A stretch of DNA of 64,000 bases, taken from the NCBI GenBank assembly GCA_030770545.1, contig CM061105.1, forward strand, positions 14,250,501 to 14,314,500, given 5' to 3'. Below, piece by piece: positions 63,401 through 64,000 of this stretch. Numbering within the stretch: position 1 is the first letter of the stretch; every line of letters starts with the position of its first letter. Source of the DNA: Macropodus opercularis (taxonomy: Eukaryota; Chordata; Actinopteri; Anabantiformes; Osphronemidae). Position numbers and translations under genes: made by a program. The notes under the pieces are model-generated. The model saw nothing but the letters and a program-made list of their open reading frames with translations, did no database searches and had not been told where the DNA came from.

Positions 63401-63816
63401 GCGGTGGCTTCAACTAGCGAGGTGCGTCTGAGCACAGACAAACGGAAGCCTGGAGATGTGGTAGGAAGTGACGAGAAGGCTGCATTCAGATCATTTGTCA
63501 CAAAAGGAAACGTTGTTGGTCAAGCCCTTCCAGACCATATGACTTAAACCCCAACACAGCAATAAACGCTGGGACAACACATAAAAGTGAATCTGACCAA
63601 AGAGCTGTCTTTCTTTTAAGGTCCAAAAATGATTTGTGCAGAGCGATGATGCGAGTGTGTGGCTGCGTCGTACCCAGATGGTCATAGAAGTAGTAGAGTA
63701 GCACCAGCATACTGCAGCACATGACCACAAACACACAAATCATAATGGGGGTGACGTCCACCGTCTCCTCGTCCTGCTTGTCTGCACCATCGTCACGTTT
63801 GTGCTTCATGTAGCGT
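60263..63816 (-). CDS. sppl2b: SPPL2b-type signal peptide peptidase-like intramembrane protease (partial, last ten exons)
   Basis: A GxGD aspartyl protease that cuts type II membrane stubs such as TNF and CD74 in endosomal or surface membranes. Ten minus-strand exons encode the last 368 residues. In order: MKHKRDDG and DVTPIMICVFVVMCCSML (membrane helix); LPYLHKRPQIRMLLL; FVYDVFFVFITPF with the first catalytic Asp (YD); SIMVEVAAGPSD; LLGFGD with the second catalytic Asp; and QPALLYLVP, the conserved PAL motif. A Pro/Glu/Lys-rich tail ends DKSN-like DNKSN. MKHKRDDG, DVTP and the tail fit SPPL2B better than SPPL2A as I recall them; zebrafish nomenclature may simply use sppl2. The signal peptide, PA domain and first helices lie beyond 64000. 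Convergent with arhgef18. Confidence 0.93.
60455..61476 (-). other. sppl2b: sppl2b last intron, with foldback repeat
   Basis: A 1.0 kb intron. About a third is the inverted-repeat element at 60751-61090; a T-run lies at 61417-61427. Nothing else is coding. Confidence 0.75.
60751..61090. mobile_element. foldback (inverted-repeat) dispersed element
   Basis: Arms of about 40 bases at 60789-60829 and 61010-61049 are complementary except for a few mismatches, sharing ggacgacttct, cgtag, aacgtttcaccacct and ccagg. They flank about 180 bases of unique sequence. The left flank (60751-60780) matches the fragment at 49281-49310. The AAACGTTTCACCACC core is frequent in teleost repeats. It may derive from the end of a Penelope-like or LINE-type element, but no clear reverse transcriptase or nuclease remnant is readable. 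Confidence 0.6.
61477..61637 (-). CDS. sppl2b: sppl2b exon (PAL motif)
   Basis: 161 nt; acceptor cag 61640-61638, donor gtgaat at 61476. Encodes AYGVGLLITFVALAVMQKGQ, PALLYLVPCTLLTSLAVALW and FWTGSEFV. If the donor is not used, the frame reads on to TGA at 61458-61456. Confidence 0.93.
61933..62010 (-). CDS. sppl2b: sppl2b exon
   Basis: 78 nt; acceptor cag 62013-62011, donor gtacgt at 61932. Encodes LLVVYCHRFDILTQSSRIYF and VACTI. Confidence 0.95.
62134..62233 (-). CDS. sppl2b: sppl2b exon (GFGD catalytic motif)
   Basis: 100 nt; acceptor cag 62236-62234, donor gtaatc at 62133. Encodes LPMVLKVPRLNFSPLALCDR and LLGFGDVLVP with the second catalytic aspartate. Confidence 0.97.
62305..62367 (-). 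CDS. sppl2b: sppl2b exon
   Basis: 63 nt; acceptor cag 62370-62368, donor gtgagc at 62304. Encodes GGHSIMVEVAAGPSDSFTHE. Confidence 0.95.
62445..62519 (-). CDS. sppl2b: sppl2b exon (YD catalytic motif)
   Basis: 75 nt; acceptor cag 62522-62520, donor gtttgt at 62444. Encodes ACTLLLTVLFVYDVFFVFIT; the Asp of YD is the first catalytic aspartate. Confidence 0.97.
62603..62684 (-). CDS. sppl2b: sppl2b exon
   Basis: 82 nt; acceptor cag 62687-62685, donor gtgggt at 62602. Encodes WAWVLQDTLGVAFCLYMLKT and VRLPTFK. Confidence 0.96.
62905..63021 (-). CDS. sppl2b: sppl2b exon
   Basis: 117 nt; acceptor cag 63024-63022, donor gtaagt at 62904. Encodes VPENNLPYLHKRPQIRMLLL and FCIGVSITWMVFRNED. Confidence 0.95.
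63121..63217 (-). CDS. sppl2b: sppl2b exon
   Basis: 97 nt; acceptor cag 63220-63218, donor gtgaga at 63120. Encodes AIWVIVIFCIASSVGLYSCL and WPFVRRLPFCKC. Confidence 0.94.
63674..63816 (-). CDS. sppl2b: sppl2b exon (first in window)
   Basis: Acceptor cag 63819-63817, donor gtacga at 63673. Encodes RYMKHKRDDGADKQDEETVD then VTPIMICVFVVMCCSML and LLYYFYDHL. Confidence 0.94.
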
Positions 63817-64000
63817 CTGCAGGAGGAAAAACTGAGTCATTGTTTGCGATGTTGGATGCATTTTCACGACACTAATGTTCGACCTGCCTGCTTGTGCAGC
63901 TTGAAGCAGTGCCAAGCTCTTGGCTGGTGAAATGCCAGTGCAGCTGGGGTCTCCATCCTACCGTCCACAGTCAATATTTACCACCATTTGGCATTTGCTA
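63817..64000 (-). other. sppl2b: sppl2b intron, cut by window end
   Basis: No exon is recognisable; the upstream exon encoding the membrane segment before RYMKHKR lies beyond 64000. Confidence 0.7.

Overview
This window is vertebrate genomic DNA. Split genes with GT-AG introns, AT-rich introns, CpG-rich promoters and AATAAA polyadenylation signals are all visible. Compact introns, protein details and a characteristic fish repeat family point to a teleost, probably a percomorph; the species cannot be named from the sequence alone. There are no prokaryotic features, CRISPR arrays or rRNA genes, and I found no convincing tRNA gene.

Layout, left to right. (1) 279-950 (+): the last three coding exons of mfsd14a (HIAT1), an orphan 12-TM major facilitator, followed by a roughly 2.3 kb 3' UTR. 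(2) About 3.28-8.37 kb: intergenic DNA with no supported gene. (3) 9372-43822 (+): a complete insulin receptor gene (insr) of 21 coding exons predicting 1370 residues, with a CpG-rich promoter/leader at about 8.37-9.37 kb and a polyA signal at 44904. (4) About 45.7-58.4 kb (+): a complete arhgef18 (p114RhoGEF) gene. It starts in a GC-rich promoter 0.8 kb past the insr polyA signal, carries DH, PH and coiled-coil segments, and ends at 57774 with a polyA signal at 58383. (5) 60263-63816 (-): the last ten coding exons of an SPPL2b-type intramembrane aspartyl protease, convergent with arhgef18. Its amino-terminal exons lie beyond the right edge.

The genes are independent single-gene units. insr and arhgef18 are neighbours on human 19p13.2, so this pair looks like conserved synteny and supports true insr orthology rather than igf1r.

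Most interesting points. The insr alpha-CT peptide is divergent, the YTHM tyrosine in the receptor tail is Phe, and exon 16 has IGF1R-like length. The arhgef18 leader is open in frame across three exons, but meets the DH-encoding exons in the wrong frame unless a 22-nt microexon (50475-50496) is used. A degraded hAT transposon lies in insr intron 1, and a GC-rich patch resembling an alternative first exon lies in insr intron 2. Several near-perfect hairpins lie in introns, and a foldback repeat sits in the last sppl2b intron. I did not find a wholly new biological system; the window is mostly well-conserved vertebrate genes with several lineage-level oddities.
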